Shown: piece by piece, positions 33,937 to 44,680 of the stretch
Layout: the number at the start of each line of letters is the position of its first letter
How positions within the stretch are numbered: position 1 is the stretch's first letter
Origin: Ursus arctos
Lineage: Eukaryota > Chordata > Mammalia > Carnivora > Ursidae
Length of the DNA: 64,000 bases
NCBI RefSeq assembly: GCF_023065955.2
Contig: NW_026622875.1
Location: 7,914,501-7,978,500 of the forward strand
Direction: 5' to 3'
Program-made: the position numbers and the translations under genes
The notes under the pieces: generated by a model
What the model was told of the DNA's origin: nothing
The model's input: only the letters and a program-made list of their open reading frames with translations
The model's database searches: none

Positions 33937-36070
33937 AATATCATCTGGATACTAGCTGCTTACTGAGTAGCGTATGATTTGCAAATACTTTCTCCCAGTC
34001 TCTGAATTGTCTTTTTACTTTTTTACAGAGTCTCTTGATGCACAAAAGTTTTAAATTTTGATAAAATCCAATTTTTCTATTTTGTTTTGTTGCTCATATT
34101 GTTGGTGTCATACCTACAAAGTCATTGCCAAATCCAAGGTCATAAAGATTTAATTTTATGCTTTCTTGCAAGAGTTTGACAGTTTTCACTCTTATACACA
34201 AGTTATTGATCCATTTTGAGTTAATTTTTGCATATGTGTGAGGTGAGGGTCCAACTTCACCTTTTGCTTGTAGATATCCAGTTGTCCCAGAACCGTTTGT
34301 TGAAAAGACTACTCTTTCCCCATTAAATGATCTTGCCACCCTTGTCAAAAATCCCATAAACGTATGGGTTTATTTATGGCTTTTCAATTTTATTCCATTA
34401 ATCTATATGTCTATCTTTATGCCAGCCAGTACCACACTGTTCTGATTACTGTGACTTTATCAGAAATTTTGAAATTAGGAAGTGTGAGTTCTCTAACTTT
34501 GTTCTTCTTTTTCAGTTGTCTTCGCTATTCAGAGCCCCTTGCAAGTCCGTATGAATTTGAGGATCATCTTTTCCATTTTTGCAAAAAAAGGCTGTTGGAA
34601 TTTCAAAAAGGATTTCATTAACTGTGTAGATTTCTTTGGGTAATATGCCATCTTAACAATATTAGGTCTTCCAATCCAGGAAAATGGATGTTTTTCCATA
34701 TATTTAGGTCTTCTTTAAATTCTCTCAGCAGTGTTCCATAGTGTTCAGTGTACAAGTCTTTCACCTCCTTGGTTAAATTTATTCCTAGTTATTTTAGTCT
34801 TTAGGTGCTTTGTAAAAGCAATCGTTTTCTTCATTTCCTTTTTGGATAGTATATTGCTGGTATATAAGAAACATAATCGATTTTTGTGTATTAATCTTCT
34901 CTGCAACTTTGCTGAATCCATGTATTAGCTCTAATGGTTTGTTGTTGTTGTTGTTGCTGTACATTTTGTTTTGTTTTTGGACCCCTTGGGATTATCTATA
35001 TATAGTAATATGTCATCTGTGAATAGAGATAGTTTCACTTCTTCCTTTCCAATTCGAATGTCTGTAATCCATTTGTTTCACCTGATTGCACCGAGCTTCC
35101 AGTACAATTACAAATACCAGCAGTGAAAGCAGGCACCACTGAGTTGTTCCTCATTTTAGGAAGGAAGCTTATAGTCTTTCACCATTGAGTGAAATGTTAG
35201 CTGTGTATTGATGTTAGCTGTAGGTTTTTCATAAATGCCCTTTATCACATTGAGGAAGCTCTTTCGATTCCTAGTTTTCTGAGTATTTTCATCATGAAAG
35301 GGTGTTGGATTTTGTCAAACATGTTTTCTGTGTCAATTGAGATGATGTGTTTTTTCTTTCATTCTATTAATGTGATATATTACATTGATTGATTTTCTCA
35401 TGTTGACCCACTCTTGCATTCCTGACATAAATCCCACTTGATCATGGTGTATAATCCTTTTAATGTGCTCTTGGATTAGTTTACTAGTGTTGTGTTGGTG
35501 ATTTTTACACCTTTATTCACAAGGGTTATCACCTGTAGCTTTCTTGTGGAGTCTTTATCTGATCTTGGTTTCAGAGTAACGTGGACTGGCCTCACAGAAT
35601 GGATTTGGAAGTCTTCCCTCCTCTTTAATTTTTTAGAAGAGTTTGAGAAGAATTGGTGTTAATTCTTCTTTAAATGTTTGGTAGAATTTATCAGCAAAGT
35701 CATCTGGCCTTACACTTTTCTTTGTTGGGAAGTTTGATTATTGAGTCAATCTCTTGTTATAGATCTGTTCAGATTTTAATTTATTCTGAGTCAGTTTTGG
35801 GTATTTCTAGGAATTTGCCCATCTCATCCAGGCTATCTCATTTGTTGGCCTACAATTGTTCATAGTATTTTCTTTTAATCCATTTTATTTTCTGTAAGGT
35901 GGGTGGTAACAACCTACTTTCATTTCTGATTTTAGTTATTTGCATCTTTTTTTCTCAGTAAATCTAGCTAGTGTTTTGTCAATTTTGTTGTTCTTTCCAA
36001 AGAACCAACTTTTGGTTCACTGATTCCCCGTATTGTTTTTCTATTCTCTAATATAATACGTATATTTTTT

Positions 36071-38564
36071 AATGCTATGAAGGATATTGATGACAGAGAA
36101 ATCAATTTTAATTAAGGACTCTTGGGAGGGCTTCTTTGAAGGGTTACAATAGAATTTGGCATTAAATTCCTAAAAAGCAAATGTATTTCACAGCTCTCTC
36201 CCAAATTGAGAAAAAGGCCTGGAAACAATTTTCCCCTTTGGAAGAACTGCTGGTTTAGGGAAGGTGATGCATTTGGCAACCCTTATGTGTTTATTTGACG
36301 TCTTATTTAGTGGCTTTTTGGGTAATGGTTAGTTTCTAACATGCTAATACTAAGAAAAAAAAATCATACAAGCAGCTTATCTTACTGTTCACTGCTTCTT
36401 CCCACTTCCTGATCCTCAACGGCATGGAACATGATTGTTGTTTTGAAGTCTGAAATGATACAGAGGTCTATCTTATTTATTAAAGCTCTACATGCTTAGA
36501 TGCTGAAGGATGTGTTTTGAAAACAAATGTGATCCAAAAAAACCCTTAAAGGTAAAGCCTACCCATGTTTCAAAATCAATGAAATGAGGGTGGGAAAAAC
36601 AGTTCATGCATAAGTATCTTGCAAATTTCTCTTAGAATTTTGAGTTTGAAACCCCTTCTTTTTGGCCATTCCCAAATATGCCACTTTCTTTAACATATAC
36701 GTTAAAGTAGAGTGTAGAGCAAGTAGAAAAAAACCGATTTTGTAAAAAAAGGTTTACACCATGTTTCATCATTGTATTTCTCATTAAATTTACTCTCCCC
36801 CACACAAAATGCAACAATAAGCCATTAATCACCTTAGAGATGCTACCACCTTTATTAGTTTAAAAATTCAGATCCTATCTATAAAATCACATAGGATTTC
36901 ATCTGAAGCTGATCATCAACAGCTATGTTTTCTTTTGAGATCACTTTTAGCTTTGAGATACACGCACACCCCCTCCCCCGCTCTCCATTTTCCGCTTCTC
37001 AGTAATCTCCTATTGTAAAAACAAAATTGTTTGAAAATGGGAGTCTTCAGTGTAATCTTTTGCAAACCACCCTGTTCAGTCCTCTAAAGAAAGTATAAAA
37101 GGAGAAAGCTCACACACTCACAGAGCTGCACGTCACCCTCGGTCTATCACAGCCGTTAAAGCTTAGTCACATGTGGCAAATACCATCCAGTATGTCATTA
37201 ATGGGCTCTTACTAATATTTCAAACGTGTGGCTCTAATGTCGTTCTCTTGTGCTCAGAAATAAATCCAAGATGGAAATTATGCATCAAAGAATATACCTG
37301 TATTTAGGTCAATGCAGCTTTCGGACTGACCAGCACTCAACTATAAACTAGGCAGCTGTCAGGTAGGGTGGCCCAACAGATTTTGTTGTTGTTATGGATA
37401 CTTTATATAATCTATAAAAAAAAAACAACTGCTGGCAGTTCAGGTGTGAAGAGGTTTCTGTAAAGATCCTTACAACACTCTCTCCACAGTAACGTGGGGC
37501 TGTGACATCAGTATTTTCCCAGAGATTTTAAACAAAACCCAAGCTTGGCAGATTGCAATCATTATCCGAGTGATCAAAGGTATTCAAACAGCTAAAAAGT
37601 ATTATTCACTGGAAATTCTGATCCTTTTACTCGCTTGAAGAACATACTTTTACAGTTTCCTCAGACCACATAAGGACAGTGAACTAGAGTCGGTTGAATG
37701 GAAGATAGCAATGAAGACACAATTAGAAGTTTCAGGTAAAGAATTTCCAAAGCAAATATTTCACACTCTGTTCTTCATCTGCTCTCTGCCAGTCAATACT
37801 TCATAGCACCTTTTTCTCTCACAGTGTCTGAAGTTAATAATAGGGAACAGCCTGGTGGCGTGTGATTCCCATGAACAAACTGTCCAGCAAACAGTCGTCA
37901 CTGCCAGACAATACGGGGCAGGCATCCTAACGCTTCTACTCCAGCAGTGAGTGATGCCACGTTTAGGGCCACAGACTAGTGTGAGGGACTCATCCGGGCA
38001 GATTCCATTTTTTCTCATTCTGAGGTGCCTTGGTATGTGCCTCACGGCCACCACACAAGGTTCCAGGCTAGTGATTTCGGTTCTTGAGAGGGATATAAAG
38101 GTACAACATGTGCCTGAGAGGGCTGTCAGCTGGCTTGTTGCTACAGGGCCTTAAGTCAGACAAGTGGGATGGCTGCCTTGGGGCCCATGTTGGGTAGAAG
38201 AGGTGCTTGGGGACCAGGATCTGGGGTAAAATGTCCCTCTGACAACCAAGAAACAAGCACTGGTGGCCCCCGAAATTCCAGGCCATATCACTAAGGTCCG
38301 GCCCTCAGCCTCATCCTTCTTGAACCTCCTTTACCAGCTTCACTCCTTTTCCATCTCCTAAGATCTATTTTGAGGGCACAATACCAGAAAGCTGTGGCAG
38401 GATAATTGTTTGGGCTCTAGCTGTAAAATGTTTTCAGGTTGTTGCCAACATTTAAAAACAAGGAGATTTCACATAAAACTAGAGAATTTGAGCTTCTCTT
38501 AGAAATAAGAAACTGTGGCAACAGGAACAGTTTTCTCCGTGACGGCCGGCTGAGCTGAGGAGCA
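36071..38564. other. Unique noncoding DNA
   Basis: No repeat is recognised over about 2.5 kb. It includes a consensus TATA box at 37094 and moderately GC-richer DNA at 37760-38300, where several overlapping frames on both strands have no recognisable domain. Confidence 0.4.
37094..37101 (+). promoter_or_regulatory. TATA-box match
   Basis: TATAAAAG is a perfect TATA consensus with purine-rich flanks; about 30 bases downstream the sequence is 'cacagagctgcacgtcaccc'. No transcript evidence is available, and isolated matches are common by chance. Confidence 0.2.
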
Positions 38565-38732
38565 GTTTTACCTTCTCTCTTTTTTTTTTTTTTTCCTCTT
38601 TAGTCCGGCATCGATGCCCGAGGATATTTTATTTTATTTTATTATTTTTTATAATAATTTTTTATTATGTTATGTTAGTCACCATACACTATGTCCTTAG
38701 TTTTTGATGTAGTGTTCCCTGTTTCACCTTCT
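38565..38732 (-). mobile_element. Short L1 3'-end insertion with a second tail (possible 3' transduction)
   Basis: GTTTTACCTTCT (38565-38576) and GTTTCACCTTCT (38721-38732) flank the insert. Read on the minus strand it contains the L1 3' UTR end (antisense of 'gttagtcaccatacactatg'), an A-rich tail (38667-38627), about 32 unique bases (38626-38595), then an A15 tail (38594-38580). Two tails around a unique segment is the layout left by L1 3' transduction. Confidence 0.65.
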
Positions 38733-39039
38733 AAGACGGGACGAGCACCCTGTGCACCCGTTGACCTTTGAGTTTGCAACTCGGACCCTACGGCTCCCAC
38801 AACGTTCAGAACATGCTCACAGATACTACGGCGTGACTACAGGGGAATCATAAGGAAGGTAGTACTTTAGTGTGTGTCTGAGGGAAACTGGTCCATTATG
38901 ACTCTCCGGCCTCCTGTTCAAATCTCTCTGCTTCTTGCTTAAGGAGCATTTAGCATTTTTGAACTTTCTGCTCCTCAGTTCATTGAAGCCATTTGTTAAA
39001 TGGCTGCAGCTACCTTGCCCGCTCCGATTTCCCTCTTTT
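38733..39039. other. Unique noncoding DNA
   Basis: Nothing is recognised. Confidence 0.35.
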
Positions 39040-39225
39040 GCCTCGAAGCTGTCATGCTACTACCTCTGACACATTCGTTGTTGGTGGAATGAGCAACACC
39101 AGCATCCCCGGGAGCTGCTTAGATATGCAGAATCTCAGGCTCCCGCCCAGACCTACCCAATGGGAAACTGCGTCTCAACAAGATTTCCAGGTGATTCCTG
39201 CGCACACTGAAGTGTGAGAAGCACT
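39040..39225 (+). mobile_element. MER5-type element
   Basis: 'agcatccccgggagctgctt', 'agatatgcagaatctcaggc', 'ccagacctacccaatgggaa', 'tccaggtgattcctgcgcac' and 'gtgtgagaagcactg' follow the MER5 plan to its 3' terminus. Confidence 0.75.
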
Positions 39226-39356
39226 GCCCATAGCTCACATACTTGTCAGTTGGGCTCTTTATCGATTATCTCGGTTCAGGATGTTTGTCGAGCACTTTCT
39301 TATGTGGCAGGTTACTGTGAGAGATACTGATAGTCTCAAATCTTCACAAAAGTAGG

Positions 39357-39358
<2 letters not shown>

Positions 39359-39398
<40 letters not shown>
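39359..39398. repeat. (AT)n microsatellite
   Basis: About 20 uninterrupted AT units at the position of the MIR TATTATTA block. Confidence 0.95.
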
Positions 39399-39400
<2 letters not shown>

Positions 39401-39450
39401 TCAGAGTGAAACTCAGAGAGTTTGAGTGTTTTTCCTCAGAAAGACAAGTC

Positions 39451-39693
39451 AAGAAAGGATTATGGGGGGGCGCCTGGGTGGCACAGCGGTTAAGCGTCTG
39501 CCTTCGGCTCAGGGCGTGATCCCGGCGTTACGGGATCGAGCCCCACATCAGGCTCCTCTGCTATGAGCCTGCTTCTTCCTCTCCCACTCCCCCTGCTTGT
39601 GTTCCCTCTCTCGCTGGCTGTCTCTATCTCTGTCAACTAAATAAATAAAATCTTTAAAAAAAAAAAAAAGAAAGAAAAGAAAGGATTATGGGG
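39451..39693 (+). mobile_element. Bear-type Can-SINE with perfect target-site duplication
   Basis: AAGAAAGGATTATGGGG at 39451-39467 and 39677-39693 flanks the body (39468-39676). Head 'gcgcctgggtggcacagcgg', then 'ttaagcgtctgccttcggct', a B-box block near 39525, the pyrimidine segment near 39585, 'aaataaataaaatcttt' and an A-rich tail. Confidence 0.97.
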
Positions 39694-39720
39694 TCTCTCC
39701 AGCAGGACTATCCCCCTCAA

Positions 39721-40229
39721 TTCTAGAGCTGAGGTTCTCAAATGGGTTTAGGAGGCAGGGCCTGAAAGTATGGTAATCAGTCGGAAGAACACCTTGAAAT
39801 ATCAGACATATAATTTTATCACGTGAATAAGAAGTACTTCCACTAGCAGGATATAGGTCTCAGTTATGTGTTTGCAATATAAAAATCATGAGCTAGAGCA
39901 TGGGGGGAAAAGCAAGCTGTCACACTCTGCAGTTAGCTGCTTCTAAATTTTGCCGTTAATATTCATCTGCTCCCAGATCACTCACTTTGCCTTCTGCTCA
40001 CACTCACAAGCCAGCAAGCTGCAACAGGCACCAAAGCTTTAGAAAATGCATATGAAGACATACTTAAAGATGAGACCATTTTGTTAAAGGTTCCCCCCTG
40101 TGATTCGGATAAAAACCGCGGCGCATTTAGGCAGGCTGGTGTTGCTGGGTGTAGCTCCTTCTATTCTGAGGGAAGGAAGTTCGAGAAGTGTGGGCTGAGA
40201 AATTCTACTTCAGCAGTTTACGATGCAGA
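39721..40229. other. Unique noncoding DNA
   Basis: Mostly unrecognised. 'gctgaggttctcaaatgggt' at 39730 resembles a MER5 left end, but nothing further matches. Confidence 0.35.
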
Positions 40230-40850
40230 GAACCAGCCACGCTGCCTCTTCCGTACTGGCAAGCCTTCCCCCCAAATACGTCCACGCACAGTCACCTATT
40301 TTCCGCACCCCTCCATCCCCTCGAAGTACCCGCAGTCCTCCACAGATCTTTAAGGCCCCTGGCTTGTGCCCCATTTTTTTCCAGCCCATCGTCGGGGGCG
40401 GGGGTGAAATCTGGGCAACGGCTGCCTTCGCGTGGAGCTGGATTTAAGGTCTCGTCCAGCCTCCCCCCCCCCCCCCCCCCCCCCCCCCCGTTCCTGGGCT
40501 AGCTCCCTGAACCCAGCCAGAAAACCCATTCAGCGCTCCGCAGCCCCGCCGAGTCCCAGCCTATCTGCGATCCCCGCCCAAGGCCGTGGCCCCGCCCTTC
40601 CGCCCCGGACAGTGTGGCCGCTGGCTCCCTCGCGCCCCCCGGGGCTGGGGGGATATGCCCCTGGGCCCACCGATCCAATGGCCCAAGCAGGCCAGGGAGT
40701 ACAGGATGTTGTGACACTCGTTCCGACAGTGACCCCTGCAGGCGGCAGGACCACAACCCGGGCTGGCAGCCCCCCTCCCTGCCCTTCCCAGTGCAAGGTG
40801 CTGTGCGCTGGGGTGCACTCCACGCTCCCACCAAACACAGGCACTTCCAC
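40230..40850. promoter_or_regulatory. CpG-rich patch with GC and CCAAT boxes (candidate promoter)
   Basis: This is the most GC- and CpG-rich part of the window, densest at 40380-40690. GC-box-like sequences (CCCCGCCC near 40575 and 40591), a CCGATCCAATGG CCAAT-type motif near 40671-40682 and no TATA box suggest a CpG promoter or a remnant. The long frames on both strands here (for example 40432-41103 plus, 223 codons) derive from a C-run (poly-Pro) and CA-rich DNA (His/Thr), not from a known protein. Confidence 0.4.
40463..40489. repeat. C27 homopolymer
   Basis: Twenty-seven consecutive C residues; the complementary strand is a G27 run with quadruplex potential. The length may be uncertain in an assembly. 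Confidence 0.9.
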
Positions 40851-41085
40851 AAGGGCACACACACGCACGGTCGCATGCACACTGAACTCACACACTGTAA
40901 TGCCACTCAGACATCCACAGCCACACGCGCAAACTCAGTCGCATGTACAGACATGCCCTCACACATTCTTTCACGCACACGGTAGCACACGCAGGCACTT
41001 TCTTACACACGCTCACACCTACGTCCACACACGTACATGTGGCTCACACGTAACACACACTTGCACACCGACACACTTTTTACTG
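40851..41085. repeat. Degenerate CA-rich tract
   Basis: An old, heavily mutated (CA)n expansion with CACAC blocks throughout and many CpG/TpG variants. Confidence 0.8.
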
Positions 41086-41126
41086 CATACAGTAAAAAGC
41101 TAGGCCTTGTGTGGGGTACCAGATAT

Positions 41127-41545
41127 CCAGGTTCCTGGAACCTGTGAATGTTACCTTTTATGGCAAAAAAGGATTTTGTGGGTGTGAATAAATTCAGGCT
41201 CTTGGCATGAGGAGATTATCCCGCATTATCAAGTGAGCCCTACATGCAATCCCATGTATTCTTATATGAGGGAAGCAGAGGGAGACTGACCGTTAGAAGA
41301 GAAGGCAATGCCAGCAAGAGGCAAAGTCGCAGGGATGTGGTCACATCCAAGGAATGCTGGCAGCCACCGGAAGCTGAAGAGGCGAAGAAGCCGCAGAGCC
41401 TGGGAGGCGGAGTGCTGCCCGGCAGACATCAAGGTTTCAGCCCGGTGAAACGGATTTCTGACCTCCAGCCTAAAGAACTGTGAAAGAATACATCTGTGTT
41501 GTTTGAAGCCACCAAGTGGTTATCCATTACAAAAATCACTGGGAA
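41127..41545 (+). mobile_element. MLT1-type (MaLR) LTR, sense
   Basis: 'ggttcctggaacctgtgaat', 'gttaccttttatggcaaaaa', 'agccaccggaagctgaagag', 'tgacctccagcctaaagaac', 'tgtgaaagaatacatctgtg' and 'ttgtttgaagccaccaagtg' follow an MLT1-type LTR in order. It is a solo LTR with no internal region. Confidence 0.7.
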
Positions 41546-41629
41546 AGAGTACTTTCTTATTCACACCTCCCGCCCACAGTTCTGCATCCTGGGGCCTTTG
41601 GAGTCAAAATTAGGATTGTGCCATGTTTA

Positions 41630-41720
41630 ATAGTCCTTTCACTTTAGCCAAGTCAGGGAACCTTTGGCAGTCTCGGTGTCCTCATCCTGAAGACCTGGAC
41701 AGGAATGCCTACGGAAGGAG
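41630..41720 (+). mobile_element. MIR SINE fragment
   Basis: 'ttagccaagtcagggaacct', 'ttggcagtctcggtgtcctc', 'atcctgaagacctggacagg' are a diverged sense MIR core. Confidence 0.45.
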
Positions 41721-42740
41721 CAGGGTACTGGGAGGACTCACTCATACGTGCACTCTCGCTTTCGTTCCCAATTAGTCAGCCGCTTCATGCCGTGTGCTGG
41801 ACAGCGCTCTCGGGCGGGGTTGAGGGAGACTGCTGAAGGCAGGTGCAGGGCCTGACAAAAGCTCTTGGAACCATGCCTGTCTGGCATACACACCTTGCAG
41901 TCATCATCGTCGTTGGAGTCCAAACACCCAGCTTCACTTCAATGGGAGTTCACGCCAGCACCTTACGGAGAGAGAATTGAAAAGCAACGGTAATGGAAAA
42001 AGCCCAGAGGCTTCTTACCCTCAGAACATAATAACTCTTCTCTCCGCGCTCCTTAAGGCCCCGTCACTTCTCACCTTTCCCGCCAGCGGTGCGGCACATG
42101 CTTCCGTTCAAGACTGAAGCACCCGGCGAGGAGGCTCTGCAATCGACTCTCAGTGGCTCTCTGGGCTAAAGAGCTGCACGGTCAGCCCTTACCATAAGCC
42201 CAGCTCGTATCCACACACAGCTACCTCTCTCCTGAGGGGACTTCCTCTTCCTCTGCTGCCTATTCCACTTCAAGTGGTCAGTCCACCTCGGACTTGCGCT
42301 GTTTTCATAACTGAACTTGCCCTAAACTGGCTTGTAAGTGGCAAAACAGTACTCAGACAGAAACCTTCCAAACCCAGAATCTATGCTCCATCGAAACCAC
42401 TCTAATAGCTCATACTTAGCACACACGTCTTTCCTCCACACGGACATGTAAGCCCCCCGTAGAAGGGACAGCCTTAGTCTACTGCCACAGAGGGACACCA
42501 CTGGCTTTTTGAATGGGACAGTTCTTCATGGGGGTCAGGCTGTCTTGGACATTATAGAACTTCTAGCAACCCTGGCCTTAATCATTTAATTTGTGTGATA
42601 CCCCAGGATTTGTGACAATCAAAACTGACCACACATTTCCAAACAGAAGTGGGGAGGTGAGGCCATGTGAGTGGAACAGTCCTCATTAAGTTCAAATTTT
42701 TCAATGGATTTGGCCTCCGCATTCTCCCCCTGTTACGTTT
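41721..42740. other. Unique noncoding DNA
   Basis: No repeat is recognised. An E2F-like TTTCCCGCC lies at 42076-42084. Confidence 0.4.
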
Positions 42741-42970
42741 AATAGTGTTTTATTTAGGGGCGCCTGGGTGGCACGGCGGTTGGGCGTCTGCCTTCGGCTC
42801 AGGGCGTGATCCCGGCGCTATGGGATCGAGCCCCACATCAGGCTCCTCCGCTATGAGCCTGCTTCTTCCTCTCCCGCTCCCCCTACTGTGTTCCCTCTCT
42901 CGCGGGCTGTCTCTATCTCTGTCAAATAAATAAATAAATAAAATCTTTTAAAAAAATAGTGCTTTATTTA
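42741..42970 (+). mobile_element. Bear-type Can-SINE with target-site duplication
   Basis: AATAGTGTTTTATTTA (42741-42756) and AATAGTGCTTTATTTA (42955-42970) flank the body 42757-42954. The head is 'gcgcctgggtggcacggcgg', the body is nearly the same as at 39468, and the tail is (AAAT)n then 'aaatctttta'. An active subfamily made both copies. Confidence 0.97.
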
Positions 42971-43049
42971 ACAATAGGTACGCATAATTATAAACAAAGT
43001 GAATACCCCAGAATATGCAGTAATTTTTAAAACCGAGGATGTTTCCAAG

Positions 43050-43150
43050 GAGTACAGTGTGCTCCACCCCTGGCATCTCAGGCAAGTTGCTAATTTCTCT
43101 ATGCATCAGTTTCCTCAACTCCTAAATGGACATGATAAGGGCCTCTCAAG
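43050..43150 (+). mobile_element. MIR SINE fragment
   Basis: 'ctcaggcaagttgctaattt', 'ctctatgcatcagtttcctc', 'aactcctaaatggacatgat' match the sense MIR core. Confidence 0.65.
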
Positions 43151-43194
43151 GACAAACAATTCTAGTTCCCTATCTATAGTGTAGAATTGTTCTG

Positions 43195-43612
43195 GGGAGT
43201 GGCTTCCTGGCCAAGAACTACATTTCCTGGCCCCCGTTGTACCTAGGTGGGACTGTGACGTTATTCAGTAAAATGTGAGAGGTAATGCAGTTATTCAATA
43301 AAATGGGAAGTGACGTGTGTTGCTTTCTATTAAAGTGGTTTGGAAATAGGTGCTCCTTTTGCACCTGTTTTCTCATTTGCCAGCTAGATGTCAGTGCCTA
43401 GAACATCCTAGGAAGCCATATCTTGGAAACGAAGAAGCAACAATGTGGAAAGAGCCCGGGCGCCCTGGATCTTCATTTAGAGGAAACTGCCTGCCAATCA
43501 GGAATACTCATACTGGACTTGAATGGAAAAAGAAGCTTCTATTGTACTTGAGCCATAGTACATTTTGGAATTTGTTAGAGCAGGTAACAGGCTTAACTAA
43601 TGCAAATATCCT
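43195..43612 (+). mobile_element. Ancient interspersed repeat, LTR-like
   Basis: 'ggccaagaactacatttcct', 'gttgtacctaggtgggactg', 'ggatcttcatttagaggaaa', 'tactggacttgaatgg' and 'ttctattgtacttgagccat' appear in the order that I remember for a common old mammalian repeat ending 'gccattgtattttgg...acagc'. The class was not recalled with certainty. Confidence 0.4.
43258..43318. repeat. Local tandem duplication of about 31 bp
   Basis: GTTATTCAGTAAAATGTGAG is repeated about 31 bases later as GTTATTCAATAAAATGGGAA, with further weaker similarity. Confidence 0.65.
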
Positions 43613-43864
43613 GGTATGAGGGGTACCAGGATGATTAGCACCTCCTTGACCTTGAAAAGTCTGTGGTCGATTAAATAATGTAAAGTGTGAGGAAAGCTCC
43701 TGGTACGTAATAATTAATTATATGTAATATAGTAATATAACAATGTAATTATTATTACTGTCTCCCTATATTATTTACTGGGGCTGAAGGTACTTAAGTA
43801 CTAAGTACTAAGGTACTAAAGTCTCCTCCATTGTTTGAGGGAAATTAAGTGTGTAGGATGCTTT

Positions 43865-44280
43865 TGGATGCAACAGAAAACTCAGCCTGTAAATGGCCTA
43901 AATGATCATATCACATAATATCTCATTTTGTAAGTTCAGGGTCCGTGGTATCAGGATTGATTGGACTATATTGTCACAGACCCTGTTGTCTGTCTTTTTC
44001 CCTATCAGCCTGGTGTGTGATGATGTCTGTCCTCATGGATGTAAGGTGGTTGCCATGGTTTTAGGGATCACATGCAGGCAGGGCAATGCCCAGTGAAGAA
44101 AGGGGGACTTCCTTTTAATTAGTGAAGAAGACCTTTTTCCAGAAGACCCCAACTCCTTCTCCAGGATTGGCTTACATATCCATGACAAAACTAGTCACTA
44201 AAGAAACCATCATCATTGGTCACCTTCCCTGAGCATATGGGAGGGTAAGAAGCCAAGATAAATTAGACTCTATAACAGAT
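43865..44280. mobile_element. Ancient MER-type interspersed repeat
   Basis: 'ggatgcaacagaaaactcag' followed by 'ctgtaaatggcctaaatga' and, at the far end, 'catcattggtcaccttccct' recall a widespread old mammalian repeat. The family was not recalled. No terminal duplications are visible. Confidence 0.35.
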
Positions 44281-44284
44281 GCTG

Positions 44285-44680
44285 TGGGTGCCCTCCTCTT
44301 GCCCTTACAGCTTCAGAGCGTGCTAGCTTGACTTCTAGCTGCTAACACCTACATTTTGCTAGCTGGGAGCTTTCTCTGGCTTCCAGAGCCTGCTTTGCTC
44401 AAAGCTGCAACAGGAAGAAATGTGAGGGGTTAACACTCCAGGAACAGCCCTCAATTAATGGCTGATGGGGGTTGGGTATCTAAATACCCAACTCCCCTTA
44501 CCTTTGAGGTACATAACTATCTCTGTTCCTGTGGGAATAAACTGTAGTCCCCCACGGTAGCAATCTTCTAAATAACAAACTCTTTATTAGCCATTTTCCC
44601 TTCCTTGTCTTCCCAATTCCATATCTATGTTTCCTGGAGTAACCCCCCACATCACACTTCTACCAAAGTTATACTAAAGC
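44285..44680 (+). mobile_element. Possible LTR-like segment
   Basis: 'cctgtgggaataaactgtag', 'tctaaataacaaactcttta' and 'ttcctggagtaaccccccac' resemble the poly(A) end of old LTRs. Weak evidence. Confidence 0.25.

Larger units (their letters stand above)
32552..36070 (-). mobile_element. Long old L1 (antisense) with nested insertions
   Basis: Continuous antisense L1 from the 3' UTR ('attgaggtgaaattcacata') through ORF2, for example 'agttccaaaacattttcatc', 'ggataagattttgat'-like blocks, 'caacaatattaggtcttcca'-type sequence near 34656 and 'tttaaatgtttggtagaatt' near 35670, ending upstream near 36070. ORF2 is riddled with stops and shifts. Three later events interrupt it: an L1 3' fragment (32597-32837), a (TTTTC)n expansion (33474-33514) and a bear-type SINE (33717-33919). 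Confidence 0.92.
39285..39720 (-). mobile_element. MIR SINE (antisense), split by an (AT)n run and a SINE
   Basis: 'gtcgagcactttcttatgtg' with 'gcaggttactgtgag', 'gtctcaaatcttcacaaaag', then after the (AT)n run 'agagtgaaactcagagagtt' matches antisense MIR. A bear-type SINE (39468-39676) then interrupts it. Confidence 0.6.
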
